Below, one piece after another: positions 33,164 through 42,558 of a DNA stretch of 64,000 nt; the stretch's first letter is position 1, and each line of letters begins with the position of its first letter. The position numbers and the translations under genes were made by a program. This DNA comes from JAGPCK01 sp964535575 (GTDB taxonomy: Bacteria > Bacteroidota > Bacteroidia > UKL13-3). Below the pieces are notes generated by a model. That model was given only the letters and a program-made list of their open reading frames with translations, was not told the DNA's origin and made no database searches. The DNA lies in the NCBI GenBank assembly GCA_964535575.1, contig CAZHTC010000003.1, positions 248,001 through 312,000 of the forward strand. The letters are read 5' to 3'.

Positions 33164-34762
33164 ATGTATAAATATAAGGTATCACCTGAACTTACCCATC
33201 AGTTTCCTCAACTGGTTATTGATTATGTAAATCGCAATCCTGCACTTGCCCCGTTTATTGCAGATTTTCCATCACTCGAAGCCTACCGCGATAGTATAAA
33301 AAACAGAAACTATTCCGAACATACCCGAAGTGTATTAACCGAAGTTTTAGAAAAGCAATACCAATCACTAGGGTTGCTTGCCGGTGAAGGAAATGAAGCG
33401 GTGATTAAAAACCTGACCTTACTAAAGCAAGTTACTACTTTCACCGTTTGTACCGGACATCAGTTAAATATTTTTACCGGGCCGCTTTACACTATATATA
33501 AGGTAGTAACTACCATTAAGCTGGCGGAAGAATTAACTAAATACTATCCGGGGCATCATTTTGTTCCGGTGTTTTGGTTGGCAACCGAAGATCATGACTT
33601 TGATGAAGTCAACCATTTTCACTTATTTGGAAAAACGTTTTCGTGGCCTTATCCCGATTCCGTTTCCGGAAAACCCGTTGGGCACCTCTCCACACAGGGC
33701 TTAAACATCATTATTGATGAATTAAGAAAACTCAATGTTCAGGAGAATTTACTTCAATTATTTGAGCAGGCCTATACGCAACATACAAATCTGGCCGAAG
33801 CAACAGTAAGCATCTATCATCAGTTGTTTCGTTCTTTCGGGCTGGTGATACTGCAACCGGATACCCCGGAACTAAAAAGAATTTTTCTCAATTACACAAA
33901 AAGAGATATCCTTGAAAGGCTAAGCTATAAGGAAGCAAAGCAGACATCGGAATTATTATCAGCTGCAAAATATAATATACAGGTAAACCCAAGGGAAATC
34001 AATTACTTCTATATTACTAATGAAGGGAAAAGAGAAAGAATTATTTATGAGAATAATTATCAAATAAATAATTCTGATATTGCTTTTTCTGCGGAACAAT
34101 TAGTCCAAAAACTCAATGATTCACCTGAGCGGTTTAGCCCAAATGTAATTACCCGTCCCCTGTACCAGGAAGTGGTGCTTCCCAATCTGGCTTACATTGG
34201 AGGTCCCGGGGAGATTTCGTATTGGATGGAGTTGAAGCAGGTATTCCACGCTCATGGTATTCCGTTTCCGTTTTTGCATTTGCGAAATAGTTTTGTTCTG
34301 ATTGGGTCGAAAATGCTGAAACACCTGCAAACACTAGGCTTGCCACTGGAAAATTATTTTCTGGATGAGGTTTTATTGAAACGCAGATTCCTTGAGCAAT
34401 TGCCTGTTGATTCGCGTATAGAAAATGAAATTTCTTCAATAAATGCACTTTTCGATTCTATTCTTACAAAAGTGGAAACTGTTGATAAGTCTAAAGTAGG
34501 AGAGTGGGTTAAGCGAATTAATGAGCAAAAAGCACTTATCAAGAGATTAGATAAGGACTTTGTGGATATCGTTAGTCAAAGGTTAGATAATCAGATTGAT
34601 AAATTGTTTAAAGTGCGTGAATCACTCATTCCGCATGGAAAGTTGTCCGAGCGCAGCGAAAACCTCATCGGCAAAGTAAAAAATCGTTCTTCAGATTTCA
34701 TCTCCCTCATTCATGAGCACACCGATGTTTTTGAACAATCGGTTACTTGTTTGGAAATATAG
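33164..34762 (+). CDS. bshC: Bacillithiol biosynthesis cysteine-adding enzyme BshC
   Basis: Last step of bacillithiol synthesis: adds cysteine to glucosaminyl-malate. The 532-aa length and motifs are typical: TVCTGHQLNIFTGPLYTIYK, HHFVPVFWLATEDHDFDEV and the NLAYIGGPGEISYWMELK segment, then a C-terminal coiled-coil (NEQKALIKRLDKDFVDIV, LKVRESLIPHGKLSER). It lies 5 bases after rimO. It implies the cell uses bacillithiol as its low-molecular-weight thiol. Confidence 0.95.
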   Translation: MYKYKVSPELTHQFPQLVIDYVNRNPALAPFIADFPSLEAYRDSIKNRNYSEHTRSVLTEVLEKQYQSLGLLAGEGNEAVIKNLTLLKQVTTFTVCTGHQLNIFTGPLYTIYKVVTTIKLAEELTKYYPGHHFVPVFWLATEDHDFDEVNHFHLFGKTFSWPYPDSVSGKPVGHLSTQGLNIIIDELRKLNVQENLLQLFEQAYTQHTNLAEATVSIYHQLFRSFGLVILQPDTPELKRIFLNYTKRDILERLSYKEAKQTSELLSAAKYNIQVNPREINYFYITNEGKRERIIYENNYQINNSDIAFSAEQLVQKLNDSPERFSPNVITRPLYQEVVLPNLAYIGGPGEISYWMELKQVFHAHGIPFPFLHLRNSFVLIGSKMLKHLQTLGLPLENYFLDEVLLKRRFLEQLPVDSRIENEISSINALFDSILTKVETVDKSKVGEWVKRINEQKALIKRLDKDFVDIVSQRLDNQIDKLFKVRESLIPHGKLSERSENLIGKVKNRSSDFISLIHEHTDVFEQSVTCLEI

Positions 34763-34846
34763 ACAGCCTATTAATCCTGTGTAAACAATAGGGTTGGACT
34801 GCACTCCCGCGCAATAGAACTTTGTGTAGCCCTAAAAAATAGCGCG

Positions 34847-36481
34847 ATGAAAAAAATAACCCTCTTCCTCTTTTGCATGCTGACAGCCATTGCTGTGGTA
34901 TTTGCACAGGCCCCGGCTAAAAAACCAACAACTAAGAAGCCACCGCCAAAAAAGGCTGCCCCGGCTAAAAAAGCAACACCCGCCAAACCTGGAGCGGCTC
35001 CTGCTAAAAAAACAGCTCCGGCTAAGAATGGTAAAGCTCCCGCCAAAAAAGGTACAGCTCCGGCTAAAAAAGGAGCAGCCCCTGCTAAAAAGGGTGCAAC
35101 ACCGGTAAAGAAAACTCCGGCAGTAAATAATTTTCCAAAAAAGGAATTCAAGAGGTTATCATTATCGGGCATGGTGGGCGCTACTATGCCGTTTTTTGAT
35201 TTAACCAACTACAAAACTCAATTGGTGTTTGGGGGAGCCATCAATTATAAATTTACACATTCGCTGGGTATTCGCATAGGTTATATGGACGGGCAGTTTT
35301 CGAGAGGGCAGGTTAAAACAGATACCTTATGTCAACGTACAGTGTTCAAAGAAATATCGGCTGTGGTGGTGTTTAATATTGGAAATATTAATTTCATCAG
35401 CCCAAGTCGTCCGTTACAATTGTACACCTTTGGTGGCTATGCGTTGTTAATGCCCGAAGCGATTAGTTTTTCTGAATGGTTCCCACCCAAGAAAGCTTAC
35501 ACAACCAAGGTCAATGCAGCCCTCTTAGGGGCCGGGTTTAAAATGAAGGTGAGCAATTCTTTTGATGTTTTTGGAGAGGCAGGCTTGCGTATTACTCAAA
35601 ATGACTCGATTGACGTATGGAGTCCTTCAGGATCCGTCTTAAACCGTTCATATGATTGGTATTTGTTCCCTACCGTTGGATTTTCTTACCATGTTGGTAA
35701 AAAAGCAAGCACACCTATTGAATGGCATAATCCGGTTAAGTATATGTACGATGAACTGGCCTCAATGAAGAAAACCGTAGATGCCATGAAGATTGATAAT
35801 GACAATGATGGCGTTTCCGACTTTTTCGATCGTGAACCCAATACACCCGACAGCGTAAATGTTTATGGAAGCGGTAAAGCGGTAGATACCGATCGGGATG
35901 GTATTCCTGATCATCAGGATACCGAACCATATTCAGATCCTGGTGCGGTGGTGGATGCAAGTGGCCGATCAAAAGACAGTGATGGTGACGGAGTTCCTGA
36001 TCACAGGGATATGGAGCCTAATACCGACACCTCTATGTTGGCCAATCATCAGGGTATTGCCATAGTGTCAAAAGCCATGGCTAAACAAATGCAAACCGTT
36101 CCTGAAAATAAGGCCGAGAAGATGTTCCAGCAAGTGGGTAAAATAGGCTATTTACCTGCTATCTTCTTCGAGACAGACGAGTTTGAGGTTCCTTCAAGGT
36201 ACTATGCCGATTTGTATGGGGTAGCACATGCCATGCGCAATTTCCCTGAAGCAAAATTGTATATCATTGGAGGTGCGGATATGCGCAAAGATGAGGCATA
36301 CAACTTGGAACTAGCCAGAAAACGTGCGCAGGCGGTAGCCGATATTCTCTCTAAGAAATTCGGAATTGATAAGAGCAGGCTTATTGTGCAAACCATTGGC
36401 AAAAAAGATCCGCTGGTTGATGGCAAACGAAAAGATGCCTTAGCCGCCAACAGAAGGGTAACCTTCAAAGTAGTAGAGTAG
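34847..36481 (+). CDS. OmpA-family protein with PAKK-repeat tract and TSP3 repeats
   Basis: A 544-aa envelope protein. Order: signal peptide (MKKITLFLFCMLTAIAVVFAQ), a Lys/Pro/Ala tract (about 22-95) made of PAKK-type repeats, a beta-barrel-like region (105-300), three thrombospondin type 3 calcium-binding repeats (DNDNDGVSDFFD, DTDRDGIPDHQD, DSDGDGVPDHRD; about 318-395) and an OmpA peptidoglycan-binding domain (about 425-544, ending ANRRVTFKVVE). The periplasmic-side basic tract is unusual: its charge suits binding to acidic polymers such as LPS, teichoic-like polymers or DNA (inference). Confidence 0.92.
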   Translation: MKKITLFLFCMLTAIAVVFAQAPAKKPTTKKPPPKKAAPAKKATPAKPGAAPAKKTAPAKNGKAPAKKGTAPAKKGAAPAKKGATPVKKTPAVNNFPKKEFKRLSLSGMVGATMPFFDLTNYKTQLVFGGAINYKFTHSLGIRIGYMDGQFSRGQVKTDTLCQRTVFKEISAVVVFNIGNINFISPSRPLQLYTFGGYALLMPEAISFSEWFPPKKAYTTKVNAALLGAGFKMKVSNSFDVFGEAGLRITQNDSIDVWSPSGSVLNRSYDWYLFPTVGFSYHVGKKASTPIEWHNPVKYMYDELASMKKTVDAMKIDNDNDGVSDFFDREPNTPDSVNVYGSGKAVDTDRDGIPDHQDTEPYSDPGAVVDASGRSKDSDGDGVPDHRDMEPNTDTSMLANHQGIAIVSKAMAKQMQTVPENKAEKMFQQVGKIGYLPAIFFETDEFEVPSRYYADLYGVAHAMRNFPEAKLYIIGGADMRKDEAYNLELARKRAQAVADILSKKFGIDKSRLIVQTIGKKDPLVDGKRKDALAANRRVTFKVVE

Positions 36482-36511
36482 TAGTAGATTCTTCATATTG
36501 TTCGTTTTGTT

Positions 36512-36538
36512 AAATCCCCTGAGCAATCGGGGGATTTT
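36512..36538. terminator. Bidirectional terminator between convergent genes
   Basis: AAATCCCC (36512-36519) pairs with GGGGATTT (36530-36537) around a 10-base loop. T-runs are short on both sides (TTTT on plus; AAAT-derived ATTT on minus). It sits between the OmpA-type gene and the TrmH-type gene, whose stop borders it. Confidence 0.6.
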
Positions 36539-37068
36539 CATTTAAAGGCGGTAAAAAAATGCCAGCAAACAATACCGGCACTTACGGCAATATTCAGCGA
36601 GTGTTTACTTCCCTGTTGCGGAATTTCAATAAATGCATCGGCCAGTGAAAATAACTCCTCGTTTACCCCGTTTACTTCATTTCCGAATACAAGAGCATAC
36701 TTTTGAGTTTTGTCTGCAATAAACCTATCCAACATCACACCGGCACTGGTTTGCTCTATGATTAAAATTCGGTAACCTTCTTTTTTTAACTCGGTAATTG
36801 CATCAATGGTAGAAGCCACGTAATGCCATTTTACACTTTCATCGGCACCCAGCGCGGTTTTCCGGATATCGTTATTTGGCGGACATGCAGTAATGCCACA
36901 CAGGTAAACTCCCTCAAAAGCAAAGGAATCAGCTGTTCGAAAAACAGATCCGACATTTAGGGCACTGCGCACATTGTCGAGTACCACCATAATGGGGTTT
37001 TTCACAGTTTTCCTGAATTCATCCACAGTTAAACGGTTTAATTCAATATTCTTTAATTTGCGCGTCAT
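36538..37068 (-). CDS. TrmH/SpoU family RNA 2'-O-methyltransferase
   Basis: A 176-aa SPOUT methyltransferase from the ATG at 37068. SpoU motifs are NVGSVFRTADSFAFEGVYLCG in part (N, G, R), LVFGNEVNGVNEE, and IPQQGSKHSLNIAVSAGI that forms the knot. It has no N-terminal substrate-binding domain, so the target (tRNA or rRNA ribose) cannot be named. It is divergent from mutS with 42 bases between. Confidence 0.92.
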   Translation of the reverse strand: MTRKLKNIELNRLTVDEFRKTVKNPIMVVLDNVRSALNVGSVFRTADSFAFEGVYLCGITACPPNNDIRKTALGADESVKWHYVASTIDAITELKKEGYRILIIEQTSAGVMLDRFIADKTQKYALVFGNEVNGVNEELFSLADAFIEIPQQGSKHSLNIAVSAGIVCWHFFTAFK

Positions 37069-37110
37069 GTTAAGTGCAATTATCCGCATTCTGTTTTAAA
37101 GCCACAAGTA

Positions 37111-39717
37111 TTGAAAACCACCGAAGCGGCAGATACTCCTTTAATGCGCCAATACAATCAGATAAAGGCGAAATACCCCGATGCTATTTTATTATTCAGG
37201 GTGGGCGACTTTTATGAAACGTTTGGTGACGATGCCATACGGGCTTCGCAAATCTTAGGTATTGTATTAACCAAGCGGGCCAATGGGACGGCCGCACATA
37301 TTGAACTGGCCGGATTTCCTCATCATTCACTTGATGTTTATTTGCCAAAATTGGTGCGTGCAGGGCAGCGGGTTGCCATTTGCGATCAGTTGGAAGATCC
37401 TAAACTTACCAAGAAAATTGTAAAACGCGGTGTTACCGAACTGGTTTCGCCCGGAGTTTCATACAACGATAAGGTGCTGGAGGTAAAACAAAATAATTAC
37501 CTCGCTTCGGTTTTTCTTTCCGAGGGTATAGGAGGGATATCATTTCTTGATATTTCAACCGGAGAGTTTTTTCTGGCCGAAGGGAAAACTGATTACCTCG
37601 ATAAATTACTGCAAGGATTGAAACCTGCCGAGGTACTGGTAAGTAAACCTCAGGCAAAGGAATTTATCAGGCATTTTGGGGATAAATTCTATACTTTTCT
37701 GATTGACGATTGGGTATTTACCGATGACTATGCCAATGAAAAGCTGCTGAAACATTTCGAAACTCAATCGTTAAAAGGATTTGGGGTTGATAAAATGAAA
37801 TTGGGTATTGTGGCTGCCGGAGCAGCACTCCATTACCTGCACGAAAATCAACACCGGAATATAGCCCATATTACTTCGGTTTCGCGATTAGAAGAGGATA
37901 AGTACGTATGGCTCGATACGTTTACCGTACGCAATCTGGAGCTGGTGTACAGTGCTAATGAACATGGAGTGCCTCTTCTTCAAATACTCGACCATACACT
38001 TACCCCCATGGGTGCCCGTTTATTGCGCAGGTGGATGGTTATGCCGCTTAAAGAGCAAAAACTCATTGAGGAGCGGTTGGATGTGGTGGAGCAGTTCACC
38101 AAAAATGAACATCTGGCCGCAGAGGTGGCAAGTTTATTAAAACAAGTGGGAGATTTAGAGCGCCTGATTTCTAAAGTGGCCATGAAGCGGGTAAATCCGC
38201 GTGAATTGATGCAATTGAACCGCTCACTGAAAATTATTGAACCGTTAAAGCAATTGCTTATGCAAACCGGTCATTTACCTATGACCAAGGTTGCCGATCA
38301 GCTGCAGCCCTGCTTTACCGCCATTCAACGGCTTGAACAGGTATTGGTACCAGAGCCACCGGCTTTACTGAATAAAGGAAGTGTAATTGCCGATGATGTT
38401 CATGCCGAACTGGATGAATTGCGCAAAATTGCCTATTCAGGAAAAGATTATTTGTTGCAGATTCAACAGCGAGAAAGCCAGCGTACCGGAATTCCTTCAC
38501 TTAAAATTTCGTACAATAATGTTTTTGGGTATTACCTGGAAGTAACCAATGCGCATAAAGATAAAGTTCCGGTAGAATGGATAAGAAAACAAACTCTGGT
38601 AAATGCCGAACGATACATTACTCAGGAGTTAAAAGAATACGAAGAAAAAATTCTGGGGGCCGAAGAAAAGATTTTTGCGATTGAAGAGCGCCTGTTTAAT
38701 GAACTGGTAGTAGAAATGAGCGAATACGTAACAGCTGTGCAGCAAAACGCGCTGCAACTAGCACGTATTGATAGTTTGCTGTCGTTTGCAACGGTGGCAC
38801 TGCGAAATAATTATGTAAAACCCGAGCTGAACGATTCGTTTGAACTTATGCTTAAAGATTGCCGGCATCCGGTAATTGAACGGCAACTCCCGCCTGGTGA
38901 AGCGTATATTCCAAATGATATTTACCTTGATAATGCCAAACAGCAGGTTATCATTCTCACCGGGCCCAATATGTCGGGTAAATCGGCTGTGTTAAGGCAA
39001 ACGGCTCTTGCGGTGCTCATGGCGCAAATTGGTTGTTTTGTTCCGGCCACTTATGCGCGCATCGGATTAATTGATAAAGTTTTTACGCGTGTAGGAGCCT
39101 CTGATAATTTAAGCAGCGGAGAATCCACCTTTATGGTGGAAATGACCGAAACGGCAAGCATTCTGAACAATCTCTCACCTCGTAGCCTTATTTTATTAGA
39201 CGAAATAGGACGCGGCACCAGCACCTATGACGGAGTTTCTCTGGCATGGTCGATTACCGAATATTTAACTAAGGTGCCTCTGAAACCGAAAACGCTTTTT
39301 GCCACCCATTACCACGAGCTCAACGAACTGGAAGGTAAACTTGACGGAATTAAAAACTACCATGTGGCCGTAAAGGAAACAGGAAACAAAGTTATTTTTC
39401 TCCGAAAATTAAAAGAAGGAGGCAGTGAACATAGCTTTGGTATTCATGTGGCACGTATGGCCGGCATACCCAAAGATGTACTGCGCAGAGCGGAAGAAAT
39501 ATTACATTACCTCGAGGATAACCGTTCATCCATAAGTGGAACAGAAGCCGTGAAAAAATTACCTCCCGACCCTTTTCAATTGAATATGTTTCAGCTTAGC
39601 GACCCTCTCGTGCAACGGGTAAAAGAAGAATTGCAGAAGGTAGAAACCGATTCTATAACTCCGCTCGAAGCTCTTATGAAGCTCCATTACCTCAAAAAAA
39701 TTCTAGAAGGGAAATAA
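37111..39717 (+). CDS. mutS: DNA mismatch repair protein MutS
   Basis: Recognises mismatches and starts repair. The 868-aa protein starts at TTG 37111 (MKTTEAADTPLMRQY); an ATG at 37144 is an alternative. The N-terminal FRVGDFYETFG motif holds the Phe-x-Glu mismatch wedge. The C-terminal ATPase has TGPNMSGKSA (Walker A, about 617-625), STFMVEMTE, LILLDEIGRGTST (Walker B) and ATHYHEL. A C-terminal LDPF-like segment (PPDPFQLNMFQL) precedes the end. MutS1 type, full length. Confidence 0.97.
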   Translation: MKTTEAADTPLMRQYNQIKAKYPDAILLFRVGDFYETFGDDAIRASQILGIVLTKRANGTAAHIELAGFPHHSLDVYLPKLVRAGQRVAICDQLEDPKLTKKIVKRGVTELVSPGVSYNDKVLEVKQNNYLASVFLSEGIGGISFLDISTGEFFLAEGKTDYLDKLLQGLKPAEVLVSKPQAKEFIRHFGDKFYTFLIDDWVFTDDYANEKLLKHFETQSLKGFGVDKMKLGIVAAGAALHYLHENQHRNIAHITSVSRLEEDKYVWLDTFTVRNLELVYSANEHGVPLLQILDHTLTPMGARLLRRWMVMPLKEQKLIEERLDVVEQFTKNEHLAAEVASLLKQVGDLERLISKVAMKRVNPRELMQLNRSLKIIEPLKQLLMQTGHLPMTKVADQLQPCFTAIQRLEQVLVPEPPALLNKGSVIADDVHAELDELRKIAYSGKDYLLQIQQRESQRTGIPSLKISYNNVFGYYLEVTNAHKDKVPVEWIRKQTLVNAERYITQELKEYEEKILGAEEKIFAIEERLFNELVVEMSEYVTAVQQNALQLARIDSLLSFATVALRNNYVKPELNDSFELMLKDCRHPVIERQLPPGEAYIPNDIYLDNAKQQVIILTGPNMSGKSAVLRQTALAVLMAQIGCFVPATYARIGLIDKVFTRVGASDNLSSGESTFMVEMTETASILNNLSPRSLILLDEIGRGTSTYDGVSLAWSITEYLTKVPLKPKTLFATHYHELNELEGKLDGIKNYHVAVKETGNKVIFLRKLKEGGSEHSFGIHVARMAGIPKDVLRRAEEILHYLEDNRSSISGTEAVKKLPPDPFQLNMFQLSDPLVQRVKEELQKVETDSITPLEALMKLHYLKKILEGK

Positions 39718-39783
39718 GTTTTTGCTGATTTACTGCTTGCAGATTAGTTACTTACATGGCACTTATTTTTTTTGTTACTCCCA

Positions 39784-39813
39784 TTGTAAAAAACAGGGCG
39801 ACCCTTATATTTG
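39784..39813 (+). promoter_or_regulatory. Promoter of the tRNA-Gly gene
   Basis: TTG (39784-39786), 19 bases, then TATATTTG (39806-39813): both parts of the Bacteroidota consensus with correct spacing. The tRNA-Gly 5' end is 20 bases downstream. Confidence 0.75.
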
Positions 39814-39832
39814 CAGTCCCTTAGGGGAAAAT

Positions 39833-39908
39833 GCGAGAGTAGCTCAGTTGGTAGAGCGCAACCTTGCCAAGGTTGAGGTCGCGAGTTCGAACCTCGTCTC
39901 TCGCTCCA
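39833..39908 (+). tRNA. tRNA-Gly (anticodon GCC)
   Basis: Full cloverleaf: acceptor GCGAGAG pairs with CTCTCGC, D arm GCTC/GAGC, anticodon stem CAACC/GGTTG with GCC anticodon, T arm GCGAG-TTCGAAC-CTCGT (one G-T pair at the stem end). Discriminator T, and CCA is encoded (39906-39908). Confidence 0.97.
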
Positions 39909-39916
39909 AAACAATT

Positions 39917-39967
39917 AAGGTGTGAGTTCAGCGAAGAAACCAATACACATCGCTTTCCTCACACCTT
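39917..39967 (+). terminator. Inverted repeat after tRNA-Gly, possible terminator
   Basis: AAGGTGTGAG (39917-39926) is the perfect complement of CTCACACCTT (39958-39967), with a 31-base loop that can form a further short AGCG/CGCT stem. A T-rich stretch follows. It may end the tRNA-Gly transcript or help separate it from tRNA-Leu. Confidence 0.5.
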
Positions 39968-39991
39968 CTTTATTATCGTTCTTTTATTCAG

Positions 39992-40076
39992 GCTCGGGTG
40001 GTGGAACTGGTAGACACGCAGGACTTAAAATCCTGTGGCCTCAACAGCCGTGCGGGTTCGATTCCCGCCTCGAGCA
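39992..40076 (+). tRNA. tRNA-Leu (anticodon TAA)
   Basis: Class II tRNA of 85 bases with a long variable arm. Acceptor GCTCGGG/CTCGAGC, anticodon stem CAGGA/TCCTG with loop CTTAAAA (anticodon TAA, reads UUA), T arm GCGGG-TTCGATT-CCCGC, discriminator A. CCA is not encoded (CTA follows), unlike the upstream tRNA-Gly. Confidence 0.97.
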
Positions 40077-40080
40077 CTAA

Positions 40081-40102
40081 CCCCGCGCAAGCGGGGTTTT
40101 TT
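40081..40102 (+). terminator. Terminator after tRNA-Leu
   Basis: CCCCGC, GCAA tetraloop, GCGGGG, then six Ts. A strong rho-independent terminator 4 bases after the tRNA. Confidence 0.93.
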
Positions 40103-40197
40103 ATTTATACATGTTTCAAGAAGAGTTTTAGATACGTAAACATGATGTCTTTCCGCTTCGCTGCAGTTCTATACATTGTTTTTCCTAACTTGCAACC

Positions 40198-41148
40198 ATG
40201 ATCACCGTGTATTACCGCGATAACGATAAACTTCAAAAAGTGCAGGGTGTAAATTGCCTGAACGGGATTGATTACAATCAACTGGTATGGGTTGATCTCA
40301 ATCAACTTAGTGAAGAGGAAGAAAAGTATGTGGAAACCAAATTTCATGTAAATATTCCTGACGATAAACAAATGATGGAGATAGAATCAAGCTCCCGTTA
40401 TTTTGAAAATGACAGGCATATTATAGCCAACTCTAATTTTCTCGTCCCCCTAAACGGAACGTACAAACCGGAACCTGCCTCTTTTATTCTTAAAGAAAAA
40501 TACTTAGTTACTTACCGTAATTACGATTTGCGCTCGTTTAATGAAATGTTTAAACGGTTGGAAGTTCAGGGCAAAAATTTCAGCAACGGGTATCAGGTGC
40601 TGCTCACCATTTTTGAGATACGCATTGACCTGGATGCCGATTTAATTGAAGGAATTGCCAATGATATTACCCAAACCGGCAAACTGGTAACCGATGATAA
40701 ACGGATTAATAAAGACCTGATTTTTAAAATTTCCTTTTTTCAGGAAATGAATATGTTGCTGCGGCAAAACATTATGGATAAACAACGGGTCATGCAATCG
40801 TTGTTGCGCAGTGAATATTTCCCCGATGATTATAGTCCCAGGCTGCGAAGTATGCTTAAAGATATCAGTTCGCTCATTGACCATACCGATTTTGGTTTTG
40901 AACGATTAGAGTACTTACAGGAAACTTTTCTGGGGTTAATTAACCTGGAGCAAAATAAAATCATTAAAATTTTTACGGTGGTTTCAGTAATTTTTATGCC
41001 ACCCACACTTATAGCCAGCATTTACGGAATGAATTTTAATTTTATGCCGGAACTTGGCTGGAATTACGGATATTTATTTGCCGTTGGTTTAATGGTGCTC
41101 TCCTCGGTTATTACGTTGTATATTTTTAAGAAGAATAACTGGCTCTAG
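40198..41148 (+). CDS. corA: CorA family magnesium/cobalt transporter
   Basis: A 316-aa member of the CorA channel family. The N-terminal cytoplasmic domain is long and charged. The two C-terminal helices carry the pore motif YGMN (276-279, IYGMNFNFMPE) followed by the second helix (YLFAVGLMVLSSVITLYIF) and a basic tail (KKNNW). It probably conducts Mg2+. It converges with the next gene with one base between. Confidence 0.94.
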   Translation: MITVYYRDNDKLQKVQGVNCLNGIDYNQLVWVDLNQLSEEEEKYVETKFHVNIPDDKQMMEIESSSRYFENDRHIIANSNFLVPLNGTYKPEPASFILKEKYLVTYRNYDLRSFNEMFKRLEVQGKNFSNGYQVLLTIFEIRIDLDADLIEGIANDITQTGKLVTDDKRINKDLIFKISFFQEMNMLLRQNIMDKQRVMQSLLRSEYFPDDYSPRLRSMLKDISSLIDHTDFGFERLEYLQETFLGLINLEQNKIIKIFTVVSVIFMPPTLIASIYGMNFNFMPELGWNYGYLFAVGLMVLSSVITLYIFKKNNWL

Positions 41149-41149
41149 G

Positions 41150-42466
41150 TTATTCGCAAAATTCAATACCGTATTTTTTCAATTCTTTCAGAATGGGTTC
41201 GTAAAACTCCCGGGTGAGCGGAATCACCACTCCGCGGGCTTTAATTTTGTTTTGCAAAATGAGTTTTACTGCAATAGCCATAGGGAGCCCAACCGTTTTG
41301 GCCATAGCTGTGTATACTTCATTTTCTCCTTTTACCACCAATGAGCTGATGCGTTTTTTTGTTTTTCCGTTAAGCGAGTAGGTTAGCTGATGCTGCATTA
41401 CAATCATGTCTAATTCGCCTTTGTTCAGTTTCCATTTTTCCTGAAGTAATTTTTGCAGGGCCAGTGCAGGACTTCCCTGTTCAATGCCCAGTGATTTATT
41501 TTCAAAAATCCCCAGCCATTGTAATTTTTTAAACTCGCTGCTTTGTCTGCCAATTTTTAAAAATGAACAAAGTTGTTGCTCCAGAGGCTTTGCAGATGGA
41601 GGGAGCAGAGCTGTAATTAAGTTGCGCCACGTAAGGGTAGCAGCTTCATTCAGTATGAGGTTGTCATCAGTGAGTCCTAATGCAACCAGGTGATTCCAGG
41701 AGCGGCAATACCCTTTTTTTCGGAGCGTACCTCTCAAAACTGTTTTAGCCTGTTCAATTCCGTAGGGTTTAATGTATCCGTTCGAATCGCGGTTGGCATA
41801 GGCTTCAAATTGTCCGTAGCCTTTAACTGAAATGGTTTCGGTTTGCAGAAAAATGCGGTTGTAAGGAATAAATTTGAGTTGCCCGTTTTCGGTAAAGGTG
41901 GCCGTGGCATTTCCGGCAAGAATAACATTGCGCGGATTCCAGGTAAATTTATAATGCCAGGGGTTGGTATCAAATTCGGGGGCTACCAAACCGCCACAAT
42001 AGGATTTAAATGTTTCAATCTGTCCTCCTTTGGATTGAATATCGTGTATCATTTCCATGGCCGAGAGGTGGTCAATACCCGGGTCGAGGCCAATTTCATT
42101 CAAAAATAAAACACCGGATTTTGCTGCTGCGCTATGCAGTTTTTTCATTTCGGGAGTAAGGTACGATGCCGTAACCAAATGCTTTTTAAATTTAAGGCAA
42201 TCTCTGGCAACTAAAATATGCAGCGAAGGGGGCATCATGGAAATTACCAGGTCATGTTTTGCAATCAGGGATTCGCGTTTCGGTTTATCCAGTAAATTCA
42301 GTTCAATGGCCTCCCCGCGATCATGTTTTTTTATTTTTGATAACGCAAGTGCCAACGATTGATCGGCTACAGTAATCTGCCAGTTTTCTTTCTTACTGTG
42401 AGCCAGTAAATATTTAATCAGGTAAGAAGCAGATAATCCTGCTCCCAAAACCAGTATTTTTTTCAT
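41150..42466 (-). CDS. Saccharopine dehydrogenase family protein (Lys9-like)
   Basis: A 438-aa oxidoreductase. The N-terminal NAD(P)-binding Rossmann motif is VLGAGLSASYLIKYL, followed by a DLVISMMPPSLH segment and the LNEIGLDPGIDHLSAM motif typical of saccharopine reductase-like enzymes. The C-terminal domain is the substrate-binding part (FKSYCGGLVAPE, KFTWNPRNVILAG). In Bacteroidota these are annotated as saccharopine dehydrogenase C-terminal domain proteins. A role in lysine metabolism or polyamine formation is possible, but no partner genes are adjacent. Confidence 0.88.
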   Translation of the reverse strand: MKKILVLGAGLSASYLIKYLLAHSKKENWQITVADQSLALALSKIKKHDRGEAIELNLLDKPKRESLIAKHDLVISMMPPSLHILVARDCLKFKKHLVTASYLTPEMKKLHSAAAKSGVLFLNEIGLDPGIDHLSAMEMIHDIQSKGGQIETFKSYCGGLVAPEFDTNPWHYKFTWNPRNVILAGNATATFTENGQLKFIPYNRIFLQTETISVKGYGQFEAYANRDSNGYIKPYGIEQAKTVLRGTLRKKGYCRSWNHLVALGLTDDNLILNEAATLTWRNLITALLPPSAKPLEQQLCSFLKIGRQSSEFKKLQWLGIFENKSLGIEQGSPALALQKLLQEKWKLNKGELDMIVMQHQLTYSLNGKTKKRISSLVVKGENEVYTAMAKTVGLPMAIAVKLILQNKIKARGVVIPLTREFYEPILKELKKYGIEFCE

Positions 42467-42519
42467 GTATAATCTATTCAGACCACAAAGCTAAGTTAAA
42501 AATCGGGATGCGCACACAC

Positions 42520-42550
42520 TTGCACATTTCGGTTAATGATTGTATGTTTG
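42520..42550 (+). promoter_or_regulatory. Promoter of the cytidine deaminase gene
   Basis: TTG at 42520-42522, 20 bases, then TATGTTTG at 42543-42550. If real, transcription starts near 42556, which excludes the two upstream start codons (42508 and 42544) and supports the ATG at 42559 with an almost absent leader. Confidence 0.5.
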
Positions 42551-42558
42551 ATAAAGCC

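Noticed and set aside
34767..34792. CCTATT/AATAGG inverted repeat after bshC as a terminator
   Set aside because: Six-base stem, long loop and no T-run.
34909..35125. Possible histone H1-like protein
   Set aside because: The tract follows a signal peptide and is joined to barrel and OmpA domains, so it is an envelope protein, not a nucleoid protein.
34771..35208. Antisense 145-aa ORF rich in FLAGA repeats opposite the PAKK tract
   Set aside because: It is the reverse reading of the repetitive CCN-GCN-AAA codons of the OmpA-type gene; no independent start or promoter is seen.
39722..40201. Two short ORFs covering the tRNA genes
   Set aside because: They read through the tRNA-Gly and tRNA-Leu sequences and are artefacts of these structural RNA genes.
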